A stretch of 64,000 bases of DNA from Cyanophora paradoxa (taxonomy: Eukaryota; Glaucocystophyceae; Cyanophorales; Cyanophoraceae), in assembly GCA_004431415.1 (NCBI GenBank), contig QPMI01000015.1, positions 248,001-312,000 of the forward strand, in the 5' to 3' direction. A model generated the notes under the pieces. It was not told the origin of the DNA. It saw nothing but the letters and a program-made list of their open reading frames with translations, and made no database searches. Position 1 is the first letter of the stretch; the number at the start of each line of letters is the position of its first letter. Shown one piece after another: positions 33,301 to 44,808 of this stretch. Made by a program: the position numbers and the translations under genes.

Positions 33301-35176
33301 CCCTCTTCTCCTTCTTCTGCGAGTGCTACACGCACCTCCTCATCGCCGTCGACGACGAGGGTCCGCCCACTCCTCGCCTCGCCTCTTCGGGTCGGGTCGG
33401 CGCCGACGCGGCCGCAGAGTTCTTCGTGCGGGAGAGCCCCTTCCCGCTGCGGGAGAACGCCATCCTGGCGGACATGCTCAACCGCCTTGTCTTCCGCATG
33501 CACTGGCGCGGCTGCCCCGACGCGCACCTCGCGGGGGCGGCCTCGGCGCTGCTGCACCAGCTGCACGTGCGGGACGCGCGGCGGGCCTTCTGCAGCCCCT
33601 CCATGTGGCTCCTCCAGGAGCGCGACGTCTCCCCGGACGCAGTCCTCCAGGTCAGCTCGAGGCCCTTTTAACACCGTCTGGCGCCGATCTAGAAGATTAA
33701 AAGATTACGCATAAGAATAAGACTCGATCGGGCTGTCCTTCCTGTGGCGCGCCCCGCCCCGCATCTCATCCTTCATTCGCGGCGCAGGAGGCGCTGCAGG
33801 GGCAGCCCCGCGCCCTCGCCGTCCTCAGATCCATCCCCCACGTGTGAGCGCCCAGTACCCCCCTCCCGCCCCTCCCCCCCATCCCCCACCCTCCTCGAAC
33901 CCGGGCGCAGCATCCCCTTCGAGCGGCGCGTGGAGCTCTTCCGCGCGCTGATGGCCCGCGAGCGCGCCGCCCACCAGGCGCGCCCCCTCCCGCCCCCGCC
34001 ACGTCTTTCCCGCCCCGCTCTCAAGCTGAGCGAGCCCGCAGCGGGCTGTGCACATCAAGGTCCGCCGGAACCTCGTCATCGAGGACGGCTTCGCGCAGCT
34101 CGGCGCCCAGGCGAGCGGGCCCCTCCCCAGCCCCACGCTCTCTCCTCCTCCTTCTTAGCGGCGCGGCGGGGGCAGGCGGCGGGGGCGCTGCGGAACCCGG
34201 TGAAGGTGACCTTCGTGAACGCGGCGGGGCTGGAGGAGGCCGGCATCGACCAGCGCGGCCTCTTCAAGGAGTTCCTGGAGGACACCCTCCGCCTTGCCTT
34301 CAGGCAAGCCCCCCGCCTCGTCCTCTTCCCCCCGCCCCCCTGAGGCCCCGCAGCTCGTCGTACGGGCTCTTCGTGCCGAACGCGAAGCGGGACCTGCACC
34401 CGTCCGTCACCTCGGGGGTGGCGCAGCCCAACCACCTCGCCCTCTTCCGCTTCCTCGGGCGCCTCCTCGCCAAGGCCCTCTACGAAGGCATCGTCGTCGA
34501 GGCGCGCCCCCTTTCCCTCTGCTTTTCTTCCCCCCCCATCTACTCACTGCTTCGCCCTTGCCCGCGTGCAGATCCCCCTCGCGCCGTTCTTCCTGCTGAA
34601 GCTGCTGGGGCGCCGCCCGACGATCGAGGACCTGCCCACGCTCGACGCCCCCCTCTACAAATCCCTCTGCTTCCTCAAGACCTACTCGGGCAACGTCGGC
34701 GACCTCTCCATGGACTTCACCGTCACGGACGACCTCGTGACCTCCTTTCCTCCCTCCTCCCGTGGGGGTACGCCCTTGTCTGACCGGCGAGCTCAGATGG
34801 GGAGGAAGGTGGTCCACGAGCTCCGTCCCGGCGGCTCGAAGGTCCGCCCGGCTCGCCAGCTCGAACTTCCCCGATCCGTCTCGAACCCGGGACCTGCCAC
34901 CCGCAGATCTCCGTCACGGAGCAGAACCGAATCGCCTACGTGCACCTCATGGCCGACTACCGCCTGAACCGCCAAGCGCGTACCCCCCTCCCCTGTCTTC
35001 CCCTGTTCTGGTTTTCCTTACCCGCCCCGCAGATCCAGCCCCAGTGCGACGCATTCCTCACCGGATTCTACGTCCGCACCTCTACCCCCTCGCTTTCTTC
35101 CCCTCCCCTCGTGACGTCATTTCCCCCAGGACGTCGTACCCCCCGACACGCTGCGGCTCTTCAGCTCCCCGGCTGA

Positions 35177-35207
<31 letters not shown>

Positions 35208-35930
35208 CAAAAAAGAGGAATTTTGCCCTGCACCCACGCTTTCGCCTCATCCCCCCGCAGCTGCAGCGCCTTATCTCCGGAGACAATGCGGAGATCAGCG
35301 TGGACGACATGAGGCGCCACACACTCTACGCGGGGGGGTACACCCACGACAACAAGGCGAGCCCGCCCTCGTACCCCTCTTCGCACCGCCCTGTCCTAAC
35401 CGGACCAGTTCAGGTCATCAAGATGTTCTGGGAGGCATGCTGGCCGCCACCTGGCCCCGCCCTCGTTTCCGCCGCCCGCGCCTCTGATCGAAGCCGGCTC
35501 GGCAGGTCGTGGAGGAGATGAGCGGGACGGAGCGGCGCGCCCTCCTCAAGTTCGCAACCTCGTGCTCGCGGGTCAGTCGGCCCACATGAAGCCAGTGGCG
35601 CCGCGCATCGCCCTGACGGGCGGGGGTCACGCAGCCACCGCTGCTGGGCTTCGGGCACCTGCAGCCGCCCTTCACGATCCACCAGGTCCAGACGCAGGCG
35701 ACCACCTCCTTCAGCTTCTTCGGGCTCGGCGTGCAGGACACCGACAGGCCCGCCTCGCGCCGCCCCTACCCAGTACCCCCATCCCCCCTGCTTCCTGACC
35801 TCGTCGCAGGCTGCCGACGGCGGCGACGTGCTTCAACACGCTCAAGTTACCCGCCTACAAGAAGAAGAAAACGATGCGAGAGAAACTCCTGCAGGCCATC
35901 TCGTCCTCCTCGGGCTTCGAGCTCTCGTAG
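30383..35930 (+). CDS. UBE3B: HECT-type E3 ubiquitin ligase, UBE3B/UPL7-like
   Basis: Transfers ubiquitin to substrates through a catalytic cysteine. The start [20 protein letters not shown] splices to [13 protein letters not shown], matching the basic N-terminus of UBE3B. The middle contains [10 protein letters not shown], a UBE3B landmark, and [20 protein letters not shown] just before the HECT domain. HECT blocks: [81 protein letters not shown], and the active-site loop [16 protein letters not shown] (Cys about 35825). It ends SSGFELS with TAG at 35928. About 20 short introns with C-rich ends interrupt it. A serine/arginine repeat ([19 protein letters not shown]) and a Gly/Ser-rich region near 32690-32800 appear specific to this protein. 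Roughly 1,100 residues, the family's usual size. Confidence 0.9.
35179..35209. repeat. Poly-C run within a UBE3B intron
   Basis: About 30 consecutive cytosines followed by six adenines, in an intron between the exons ending LRLFSSP and starting LQRLISG. Length in such runs is often unreliable in assemblies. It does not affect coding sequence. Confidence 0.85.
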
Positions 35931-36931
35931 CCCCCTCCCCACACGCTCCCCCCCTTCGCATCGGCTCCCCGCCCCCCTGCCTTTGGCCTTCCTGCCTCCT
36001 ACAGCTTGGATGCCTCGTCTTAGTTTACCATACAGTGTCTTGATTCCACGAAACTATAGAAACTACAGACTACTGGCATAATAGGCTGGGCTAACGGGCA
36101 TGGACTTGAGTTCCAGGAACAGCTTCTGCGTTATATTGATCTTCAACGTTCATAGGTAATTGCTCAGCCGCTGAGCGGCTTGAATTCTAGTATCCCGTAC
36201 ACGTAGTACGAACCATATGCATGGCCTGCATGCGCAGCTGGGCCGCCCAGCCTGGCAGCTGCGCATCATGGCATGCAGCCTGGCAGCTGCAGCGGCCCGT
36301 GCATCTCACAGTCTGCCATGATGCCCGCAGCCATGATGCAGCCATGATGGCCAATTAATATTGCAAGTCACTGAGTGGCAGTGGCACTGCGGCATTATCA
36401 TCATGGCATGACCATATGCATGAGTCGACGATGCCATGATGGGGCTGACGGTGAGTTTACGGTTCCTGAGTCGACGTTCCTAACTTGTAACTTTGCAACT
36501 AATTCAATATTAACGTTTAAATGTAAGTCAACGTTGGCCCGTATGCCATGATGCATGTACATCATGGCATCATGGCATGTGCCCGCGGCCCACTGGGCCA
36601 TGGCCAGTGCACGTGGCCTGTGGCCCAATCGGATTCCGGGACCCGGAGCTCGGACCCTTGGCCCGAATTAATTATGAATTTACTAATGTTTAGTGAGACT
36701 CAGTTAATAAGTTGCATGGTCATTGAATCATTGATTGTTAATAAGAATGGCCAAAGGACTAGTTTTAGAGCTACTCTGGTTTGAGGTCATGAGTCTCTGA
36801 GGCTCTAAACTGGGCCAAGTGCAGGCTGGGTAGGTGCAAGCCCTGAGGCTAGCGCTGATTGTATGCATGTTCCCGGCTCAATTGCCACAAACGAAGGGCT
36901 GTACATCCGGTGTCTCAGCCGGTCTCTCTGC
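35931..36931. other. Palindrome-rich intergenic spacer between convergent genes
   Basis: About 1 kb between the UBE3B stop and the kinase stop on the other strand. No gene seen. From 36180 to 36620 it is dense in palindromic words (CATATG, GCATGC, CAGCTG, GGCC) and contains CATCATGGCATG at 36264-36275, 36399-36410 and 36568-36579, with reverse-strand versions (GCCATGATG) at several places from 36315 to 36550. Near 36640-36760 it becomes AT-rich. Confidence 0.6.
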
Positions 36932-38289
36932 TTAGGTCTCGAAGGCGATGCGAAAGCCATCATGGAGGGCAGTCAGCCTGTGACGAGCGTATTCCACGAA
37001 ATCAAGAACTGTGGGCTAGGGGAACCATGTCAGTGTGTGCAACACACAAGACAAAATGGAGACAGTACCTCGGAAGCAGCGTTCTCAGCGCGGCAAACGC
37101 TCCAGCAAACCCATTGCAAGTGTGAGACGATGGACATCAAGGCAACCTGCCCTGTCGAGTCATTTCAGAACCCAAACACGGGGAAATGGTCCTTGCCTGG
37201 CGCATCAGGAGAGCGATCTCCCCCGGGCTTGGCTCAGCTCCGCTCCGCCTCTGGAGGTAGCATCGCACGAACAGCCGCTGCACGAGCAGTGAGAGTTTAA
37301 GAGTGCGACCAGAGGGGTACTTCGATCTGTCGAACGTACCTTCTCGTCCTCGGTAGCTGGCGGGCAAATCTCGAAGCCGGGCGGGGTTGTAACTTTGTAG
37401 CTGCGGCGGCGCTCAGTGGAATATAGATTCAGAGGGAGGGGCTTGCGCGCTTGTATCCGAGCTCGTTCAGGAAATTGGCGATGTCAAACGAAATGTAGTT
37501 GGTGCCCGCGTACCTGTGCTGCACGTCACGGCGGGAAAGCACGTTTCGTTCGAACGCATTAAAATCCTCACTCGAAGTCAATAAGCGTCACAGACTCTCC
37601 TTCAACGAGCAAATTCGGAGTATTGAGATCGTTGTGACAGAAGCCGACATCGAAGGACGCGGCGCCCATGCTCTCGAACTGCGCCCTGAGGCGCCCTGCC
37701 TCCGCTCGAAGATCGGAAACGCCGGTGCCTTTAAGAACTGCCTGATACGCGGGCAGGCCGGCGGCGCGCGCAGCCCAATCCTGGACTACCGCCCACAACT
37801 GCGGGTGCTGATCGGCGCCAGGAACACGCGTCTGATGCAACCGTGCCAGCGCCTCGGCGACAGATTTCATAATATCCGGACGCCCTATGAGCTCGTCAAA
37901 TGCCGGTCAAGCGGCGCAGACGCTTGCGGCGCGCTCACGGACGTCCGCTGGCTCCGGGGAAACCCCTCGCGCCATCTCTTCAACACGCCCCCCCTCGAAC
38001 TCGAAGAGCACGCGAGGACAGATGCGGCTCTCCGCGAGAGCGAGCATAGCCTGCGCGGAGGCTGACAAGAGCGCGGCGCCGCTCATGTGAGGATTGCGAG
38101 CACCTGTAGCTCCCGATCTCTATCAATGGGGTGCGACCCGTACACGCGAAGGATGACATCTCCATCATTCCAGCGCGCAGAGTACACGTCGTTCGTGTTC
38201 CCGCCCGCCAGGCGACCTCCGACCTCCAAGCCCGGCGGCAGACCCGCAGGGAGCGCCGGGATCGCCGGGAGCGCCGGACCGGCAGTCAT
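36932..38289 (-). CDS. Ethanolamine/choline kinase
   Basis: ATP-dependent kinase phosphorylating ethanolamine and/or choline, first step of the CDP-ethanolamine/choline (Kennedy) pathway, cytosolic. Start ATG 38289 (MTAGPALPAIPALPAG). Conserved features: glycine-loop-like GGRLAGGNTNDVYSARW; DGDVILRVYG with the ATP-binding Arg; RPDIMKSVAEALARLH; catalytic Brenner motif VGFCHNDLNTPNLLVE; metal-binding LIDFEYAGTNYISFDIANF; then YKVTTPPGFEICPPATEDEK and MSIVSHLQWVCWSVCRAENA, ending FVEYARHRLTALHDGFR near the TAA at 36932. All join in frame only if two introns (37401-37450 and 37147-37196) use GC donors. This removes what otherwise look like frameshifts. Choline versus ethanolamine preference cannot be told from what I see. 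Divergent from the next gene by 121 bases. Confidence 0.88.
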
Positions 38290-38410
38290 GCAGCGGATAA
38301 AGCTGGCAGGGAGGTGAGGAGGCTCACGGATTGGCGCCGCGGCGCGGACTTCCGAATGTGAAGTGTTGTCGACGTGGGTATTGTATTTACTGCGTTCGCT
38401 AAGTTCTGCG

Positions 38411-39273
38411 ATGTCGAGCGCCTTCTGTAGCCAGCTCGTTCCTTCGGCGCGGCTGGCCGTCGCTGGCTCTTCGGCGGCCGCGCTATGCCCCGCACCAGTC
38501 CAGCTTCGCAGCGGCGTTGCGCCGACGCGCGCGGGCCAGCCCGCCGCGCGCACGTCGCGCCGCTCGTTCCACGTCGAGGCCTCGGTCCGACATCTCTGCA
38601 TGTTTCCTCCCTCCTGCGCGCTCACGCGCGCACGACAGCTCCCGTCGTGGATCGGCTCGCACGTGGATCGGATGTTCCTGGCGGCGGATGCGGCCACTTT
38701 CGACCCGCTGCCGGCCCCCAGTGCAGTACCGGCAGAGGTCGTGGAGGCCGTGGGCGAGGCTTCTTCGCGCTCCGAGTTCACTGACCAGGTCCTAGGTCCG
38801 CTTGACCTCAGCCTGCGGCTGGCGAAGAGCGCGTGCTTTGATTGTGAGCTCTGAGCGTCGCCTGTAGGGGCTTTCTACATTATCTTCTTCGTAGGCTGTG
38901 CGGCGCTCACCGTTTACTCTGTCAAGGTGTGACATCCTCTTCACACTGGCTCTGATTTCGATCTCTGATTTCGATTTTCTGGCAGGTGACCGCCGAGGAA
39001 AATGTACGTATTTAGATCATGCATGTGAATCTCCTTTGCAGCTATTAGCGTTACTGATTTGAAATTGCTGAGCGAAGGAACGGAAGGCACAACGGGCGAA
39101 GGCTGAGCGTGCAAGGAAGGCGGCCGAGGCAGACAAGGATCAGAGCAAGGAGGTAAAGCTTCGTCGAAGAGCTGTGATAATGACGTGCTCGCTCTGAGGA
39201 TCTTGCGATGCTACAGATGAACCGCGAGGCGAGGAGGCGCCTGGAGAAGCTCGAGAAGAAGCGGCGCCAGTGA
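38411..39273 (+). CDS. Putative mitochondrial single-pass membrane protein, unknown family
   Basis: ATG 38411 opens MSSAFCSQLVPSARLAVAG, continuing Ala/Arg/Ser-rich without acidic residues to RTSRRSFHVEAS. That is a good mitochondrial targeting peptide with a likely processing site. The body includes WIGSHVDRMFLAADAATF and AEVVEAVGEASSRSEFTDQV. A splice removes a stop-containing stretch and joins to one hydrophobic helix, AFYIIFFVGCAALTVYSV. The C-terminus is strongly basic and helical (AKERKAQRAKAERARKAAEA, then NREARRRLEKLEKKRRQ and TGA at 39271). The splice between VTAEEN and AKERK is not resolved. The layout (presequence, soluble part, one helix, basic tail) suggests an inner-membrane assembly or respiratory-chain accessory protein, but I recognise no family. 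Confidence 0.55.
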
Positions 39274-39654
39274 ACGACCACAGTCGATGAGGAAACATCA
39301 TGGCATCTAAATACAGAATGCAGAGAAATAGAGCCAAAAAACGTGGGCTTTTTGGCTTCAAGGGGTTGGACGTCTCGGATTACGGTTACGATTAGGCGCT
39401 GAGGTGCTTGCCCATTGATGGCGTACGGAAGCATGCACAACTCTTTGCTTGCCCATTCTGCCCCGGCGGCCGCACCTAGATGTATAGCAAAGAACCGCGT
39501 GCGCATGCGGATTCGAAGCGCTAGCGCTGGCGCATGCGCAAAGCCGAAACGGCCAAGGGGGTACAGGCACGTGGCCCTAGATTGAGCGGAGATTTCTATC
39601 GGCAAGGTTCGCGCCTCCCGCCCCGGCGACGCGCTCGATTCATCCTCCTCCCAG
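39274..39654. other. Spacer upstream of the POR gene
   Basis: About 380 bases with no gene on the (+) strand. A long (-) open frame across it (39051-39791) overlaps both flanking genes and lacks recognisable content. The word CATCATGGCATC is at 39297-39308. This should contain the POR promoter; light-regulated elements cannot be recognised by eye here. Confidence 0.45.
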
Positions 39655-41221
<1,567 letters not shown>

Positions 41222-41917
41222 GCAGATTCTGTTTTTCGCCTAAACAGAGCATGTTAGGTTCCGTCTCGTGAACATGTAGAATCAACAGCGAAATGAACAG
41301 TGCTGTGTATTGTATGTCTAGTTTCTGTTTAAGAGATCAGTCTTCAGAAAATGTATTTCGAGCAATCTGAGTAATCTGATTTTGGACATGAGCATATGCA
41401 TGCAGTGGCTAGCGCTTTGTAAGCACGTGCTGCAGCTGCAGGCGTACGCGTCGGCCGATCATGAACTGAACCTGGGTACGGGGTGCATGTGTGCGTGGAA
41501 TTTTCGAAGCAAGCGAAGTGCCTAGGCCTATATAGCTACTAGCTATAGGCTAGGCCTGCCGCAGTGCTAGCCAGCGCTAGCGATATCGCTAGCTCTCGGC
41601 TCGTAGGCCCATCATCATCGAGTCATCCCAAATTTTTCGAATTCTGGATCCGGCCATCGGACGTTGATGCCCCCCGGGCCGCTGAGCTCTGCAGCTGGCC
41701 CCGGCCCCACATTACTCTCTTACCCCTTACATGTACAGGCATGCATGGCCATGTACATATGTCGATTTGTGCGTGTTGAAGACTCCCACAGACTCCTGCG
41801 TGTTGAAGTCTTCTTAAACGCGTGCACAGCCACTGGGCCGTGACCTAGAGAAAAATGTCGGTTCTCCGCAGCTCACAGTCTGTCAAAGCATCCCTGCTGA
41901 GCCATGAAATTCGAATA
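41222..41917. other. Spacer between convergent POR and RPC8 genes
   Basis: About 700 bases, AT-rich after the POR stop, then a palindrome-rich patch at 41390-41700 (GCATATGC, CTAGCTATAGGC, GCTAGCGATATCGCTAGC). No open frame with coding character. It should hold two 3' untranslated regions. Confidence 0.5.
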
Positions 41918-42734
41918 TCACGAGCTCCACCAGCTACACAAACCAAGCCCGTCTTCAGACACGCTTGCCTCGATCAACATTGGAGGAGTTGCAGGGCCAG
42001 CATTTGCAGCCTTTGCCAATGCTGTGCATGTGGAGTGAGCAGCCAAGTCTCGAGTCAGGCACGGCAATAAAAGCACTGCAAACCTTGGGCCGATCCAGGG
42101 GCACCCATTGGTGGTCCTGTGTTGAAGTGCACTGTCTTCACTCTAAATCTTATGTCCTCCTGCAGATCCATAAACAAATCGTTGCCTTCGAACTTCCAGA
42201 CCCACAGCTGCTCGCTTTTATCGCTGTTTGCACAGCTTTCAGTCAAGAAAAATGTGGACGAGAGAATCACTGACAATACGGATGGCTGTTGAAGGAAATG
42301 ATGAGGAATGAAGATATCGTCGAAGAATCCCAGAGAGACTGTGAAGCAGTGAGATAGAAGGTTTGGTTCGAAATTCGAAATCACCGCACCGTGGACGCCC
42401 TCGGAGGTGCACTCAGCCACCTTGCCCACAATCACTTCATCGATGTGAGGTCGGAAAAGAACAAGCCGAAAGTCGACTTTGACGTGTGCTGCTCCGTCAC
42501 CCGGATAGATGACGGAATCCCCAAGGCTCAGAATGTCGTACACGCCAAGGGCGAGCCCATGGTTCAACAGGATCTGCAGTAATTAAATGCAAGGTGAGCG
42601 CTGAAGTGGGATCGAGCTCGCACCTTGTTTGCATATTGCTGGTTTAGCTCGTGAATGACAACCTCACTCTGGGGCCGTACGAAGTCCGCCGGCGTGATTC
42701 GCACTTGGTCACGCAGAGTCACGAGGTTGAACAT
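41918..42734 (-). CDS. POLR3H: RNA polymerase III subunit RPC8 (Rpb7-like, POLR3H)
   Basis: Stalk subunit of RNA polymerase III that pairs with RPC9/CGRP and contacts nascent RNA. The ATG at 42734 gives MFNLVTLRDQVRITPADF, the family start. It continues VIHELNQQYANK, intron, ILLNHGLALGVYDILSLGDS, YPGDGAAHVKVDFRLVLFRP, IDEVIVGKVAECTSEGVHVS, LGFFDDIFIPHHFLQQPS, SEQLWVWKFEGNDLFMD, and EDIRFRV. The last exon reads SEDGLGLCSWWSS and TGA at 41918, close to the 'GLGLLSWW' end of animal and yeast RPC8. About 200 residues. N-terminal Rpb7 tip domain and C-terminal OB fold are both present. Confidence 0.92.
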
Positions 42735-43391
42735 GCGGCCTGCAGAATTTGTGTACACAACCCCAACACGCTCTCCGCCAAGCGCTGTGCACGTCCAATT
42801 CGAAGCTGCAGCTGCACTGCAGTCCCAACTCTCAGTCAAACTAGCTAGTTAGACCGCACAGTCCGTGCGGAGAACTCTACGGAGCGCTACGGGGCTCGGC
42901 GGAGCTAGCGGGCTCCTACGCGCCGAGTCGCGAAGTTCACGTGGCGTCGCGCAGCGATATAGATCGATCCGGCGAGAGGTCAGCGGAGAGGGGCGGCGTT
43001 TTCGACCTCTCCTCGGTGCTCGAGCTCAGCGCTGGTGCTGGCTAGCGCTCACCCAGCCTGTGACCCAGGTTGCAAAGGGGTACTGCTGGCGCTGGGGCCC
43101 CGGGCCAGCCCATAACATAATCGATATCTAGGCGCTGCCTGGAGCTGTAAGCGTCCTTCCTATCTAGATCTATAGCGAGAGCATGCCAATCATTGAATTG
43201 CAAGCTGCACTTGCACCCAGCTGCAGCGAATTCAAGCCTCATCAAGCCTCGAACCCCAGTACTAGTCACTGAGGGCCCCCCATCCCCTATTGCTCATAGC
43301 TGCCAGAAACCTTCACGCACGTGCTTGCAGCTCTCGCACCCCGAAGTATAGATGCTTGCGCATCGGATGTTCATGCAGGCACGTACACAAT
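42735..43391. other. Spacer between RPC8 and U1A-like genes
   Basis: About 660 bases. It should contain the RPC8 promoter and the 3' untranslated region of the U1A-like gene. CTAGCTAGTT, GATCTAGATC-like and GATATC words are seen. No gene called. Confidence 0.45.
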
Positions 43392-44540
43392 CTATTTCTT
43401 CGCATAAGACAGCTGCATCAAGTGTGTCGGCGTGATCTTGAAGTTTTGCAGGGACGCCATCGCAGTCGTCGCTTGGTGCTCGAAGTCGAAATCGATGAAA
43501 GCAATGCCCGCCTTGCCAGGGACCAGGCGTGCCTCCCGGAAACCTGGGAATCTGTGCCAGCAGTAAGTGGCCAAACATATGAGGCCAGAGTACGGCGCTC
43601 ACTGTTGGAAAAGCATCTTCAGCATGAGCTCGTTGGCTTGGTCGGGAAGATTCTGTGCAAAGAGTGTCCTGTTGGGCATTTCGAGGACAGCTGTGCAGGC
43701 ATATGTTAGCTGGCACATCGTAGTGGGCGTAGCGAGGCCCAGATCACCTGCAGGAGTCGGGGAACCGGATCCTTCGGCCGCTGGCGCTGCAGCGGGTGCA
43801 GGAGCTGGTGCAGCATATTGCATAGGTGTCGGACGGGGAGCATGCGCTGGTGCCTGGGCCGGTGCGGAGAGTGGGAACACCACTTTGCCAGATTCCTGGC
43901 CTTCCGCCTGCCCCTTGGCGCCCTTCTTCTTCCGCTTCACTGTGGGGCGGGCTCAGCAGCGCGGGGCCCCAATGCGGTGGGCGCGACGTACGCTTCTTGT
44001 TCATCTCCGTCATGAACTTCTCCGGATCTTCTCTCCTCATCGAGGCGTACGACTTCGTCCTTGCAAAGCTCACACGCTAGTGCGGGTCGGTCATGGTCGC
44101 GAACCGCATGGGGCGAGCGAGGGCGAGGCGGACCATCGGGCGCCCGTAGATGTTGAATCCGTTCAATTCGCGCATCGCGTTCGTCGCACACACAACCTTC
44201 CCTCGCATCAGTGCGATCGGCAAAGCTCAGGGGATGGGACCGCACATTCTCAAACACGATGAACGCCTGGCCGCGCGTTTTCGGAGTCTTGAGCGCAACG
44301 ATGTCGATGATATGACCGTAGCGGCAGAAGACCATGTTGAGCCCCTTCTTGAGCTCTGATGCCCGAGTCGGGACCCGCGCGGTCGCCCAAATCGCCGTGG
44401 CTCGCACCTTCCTTCTTGACCTTCTCGTTTAGGTTCTGCACATACAGGGTCGGATTCGGCAGCACCATCGGCACGCTGCTGGCGCCGGCTTCCCCCGTCG
44501 AGGCCGCGGGTTGCTGGCTCTCATCCTGATCGATTTCCAT
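43392..44540 (-). CDS. U1A/U2B''-type spliceosomal snRNP protein with two RRMs
   Basis: Binds a stem-loop of U1 and/or U2 snRNA in the nucleus. The ATG at 44540 gives MEIDQDESQQPAASTGEAG. RRM1: PNPTLYVQNLNEKVKKEELK, MVFCRYGHIIDIVALKTPK, RGQAFIVFENV (RNP1), AMRELNGFNIYGRPM, then RVSFARTKSYASMRRED. The linker is basic then Pro/Ala-rich (KRKKKGAKGQAEG; APAQAPAHAPRP). RRM2: NRTLFAQNLPDQANELMLKM, FPGFREARLVPGKAGIAFID, and THLMQLSYAKK at the TAG, 43392. This two-RRM plan with a variable linker is that of U1A, U2B'' and Drosophila SNF; the sequence alone does not tell which. About 260 residues, several short introns. Confidence 0.92.
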
Positions 44541-44808
44541 CGCCTCGCCCGATCGTGCGGGTTCGTATTACTTCGCCGGTTCGCAAGTCCGCTGCTACCT
44601 CACGAAACTACCTTGCCCAGCCGGTCGCTTTGTGTCGTACCCCCCTTGTCAGCCCAAAGCCGCCTGATTCCGCTTGAACCCGGCTTTCCAACCTCCGTAT
44701 AGGCTTCCGCATCGCTTCCGTGCACATCCGGTGCTGTTGCACTTCGCGCTCAGGGGTCGTGGATCGTTCTGGCCCGCGAGGCGGCCGCCGCGGCCGGTCG
44801 TGCTCGCC
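44541..44808. promoter_or_regulatory. Shared upstream region of U1A-like and gp78-like genes
   Basis: 268 bases between two divergent start codons. It must hold both promoters and leaders. No specific element recognised. Confidence 0.4.

Noticed and set aside
36860..37300. (+) strand open frames over the kinase 3' part
   Set aside because: They lie opposite kinase exons, whose (-) strand translation matches the family.
37401..37450. Apparent frameshift (pseudogene) in the ethanolamine/choline kinase
   Set aside because: A GC-AG intron restores the conserved reading through YKVTTPPGFEI.
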